From positions 744,001 through 808,000 of the forward strand of contig NZ_CP051515.1 in assembly GCF_012689525.1 (NCBI RefSeq): a stretch of 64,000 bases of DNA. Reading direction: 5' to 3'. Of the stretch, positions 63,305 to 64,000 are shown piece by piece. Source of the stretch: Paraburkholderia aromaticivorans (lineage in GTDB: Bacteria > Pseudomonadota > Gammaproteobacteria > Burkholderiales > Burkholderiaceae). The position numbers and the translations under genes are program-made. The stretch's first letter is position 1. Each line of letters opens with the position of its first letter. A model generated the notes under the pieces. It did no database searches. It saw nothing but the letters and a program-made list of their open reading frames with translations, and was not told the DNA's origin.

Positions 63305-64000
63305 ATGCTAAGCCGAACCGCCGATCACCTTTTCTGGATGGCCCGCTACATGGAGCGCGCGGAGAACACCGCCCGCATGCTCGATATCAACCTGAAGGCG
63401 CTGCTGTTGCCGCAGACGCCTGAGCAGGAGGCGCGCGCGCAACGCTCGGTGCTGCGCATCTCCGAACTCGAAACCGCGTTCGCGCAGCGTTACGACGAAC
63501 CGACCCGCGAACACGTGCTCGATTTCATGGTGGCCGATGCGACCAATCCGTCGAGTATTCATTCGTGTCTGCAGGCCGCGCGCGAAAACGCCCGCGCTGT
63601 GCGCGGCACGTTGACGACCGAGTGGTGGGAAACCATTAACGACACGTGGCTCGAATTCAACGAGCGCGCCTCGGCGGGACAAGCCGCGAGCAATCCGGGC
63701 GCGCTGTTCGAATGGGTCAAGTTCCGCTCGCATCTGTCGCGCGGCGTGACGATCGGCACCGCGCTGCAGGACGACGCGTTCTTCTTCACGCAACTCGGCA
63801 CTTTCCTCGAACGCGCCGACAACACCGCGCGGATTCTCGACGTGCGCTTTGCCGACGTCGAACCGAATTCACGCGACGCCGCGCGCCAGCTCGAAGACTT
63901 CTATTACTGGACCTCGATCCTGAGTTCGGTGTCAGCGCTGGAGATTTACCGCAAGGTGTATCGCGACGTCGTCACGCCGGCGCGCGTGGTCGAACTGATG
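63305..64000 (+). CDS. Alpha-E domain protein (second locus), truncated by window end
   Basis: The first 232 residues of an all-helical alpha-E protein: MLSRTADHLFWMARYMERAENTARMLDINLKALLLP, then WVKFRSHLSRGVTIGTALQDDAFFFTQLGTFLERADNTARILDVRF. It lies 164 bp behind the ATP-grasp gene. Similar loci continue with a transglutaminase gene, expected just beyond the window. Alpha-E domains always occur with ATP-grasp proteins of this kind; the role is unknown. Confidence 0.92.
   Translation, partial: MLSRTADHLFWMARYMERAENTARMLDINLKALLLPQTPEQEARAQRSVLRISELETAFAQRYDEPTREHVLDFMVADATNPSSIHSCLQAARENARAVRGTLTTEWWETINDTWLEFNERASAGQAASNPGALFEWVKFRSHLSRGVTIGTALQDDAFFFTQLGTFLERADNTARILDVRFADVEPNSRDAARQLEDFYYWTSILSSVSALEIYRKVYRDVVTPARVVELM

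Overview
The window is GC-rich chromosomal DNA with the gene content of a Burkholderiaceae bacterium, most like Paraburkholderia. The genus call is an inference from DUF4148, DUF2844 and DUF3443 proteins, a lysine/alanine-tailed HU protein, a phasin-type protein and a NodT/EmrAB efflux set. No rRNA, tRNA, CRISPR array, transposase or integrase was found. Both window ends cut through genes.

Layout. 0-4.4 kb: end of a heavy-metal RND pump, its two-component system, and small secreted DUF4148/lipoprotein genes with a lone receiver protein. 4.4-10 kb: ArsR regulator, Old Yellow Enzyme reductase, FAD oxidoreductase, a MerR regulator with an ECF sigma factor, and a RibD-domain reductase. 10-15.1 kb: cell-envelope and secreted proteins, a phasin-like protein, and a DUF2844-DUF3443 pair. 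15.2-17 kb: an HMW1C-type cytoplasmic N-glycosyltransferase without an adhesin nearby. 17.4-26.2 kb: a zinc metallopeptidase divergent from a transglutaminase/DUF2126 - ATP-grasp/alpha-E - transglutaminase operon. A second copy of the ATP-grasp and alpha-E pair lies at 61.7-64 kb.

26.5-34.8 kb is the most unusual part. It holds an usher-like barrel protein without its chaperone-binding domain, then a 39-residue cysteine-rich peptide gene with a Gly-Gly leader that is too short for ordinary gene calling. A strong hairpin follows, then an acyltransferase-like protein, an HlyD-type adaptor, an ABC exporter with an N-terminal C39 peptidase domain, and a TolC-type outer-membrane channel. Together these look like a complete production and export line for a processed, cysteine-rich secreted peptide, possibly microcin-like. 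No immunity gene is recognisable.

34.9-45.7 kb: two MarR regulators and an EmrA-EmrB-NodT drug efflux operon sharing one palindromic operator, a thiolase, a nucleoside salvage operon (NupC, cytidine deaminase, nucleoside hydrolase) and a ketopantoate reductase-type enzyme. 45.8-55.8 kb: peptide uptake, with an OprD-type porin, a full Opp-type ABC importer, an XRE-cupin regulator and a POT-family transporter. 56-61.4 kb: a MocR/PdxR-type regulator, a CpdB-type periplasmic nucleotidase with a Sel1-repeat protein, and the HU protein.
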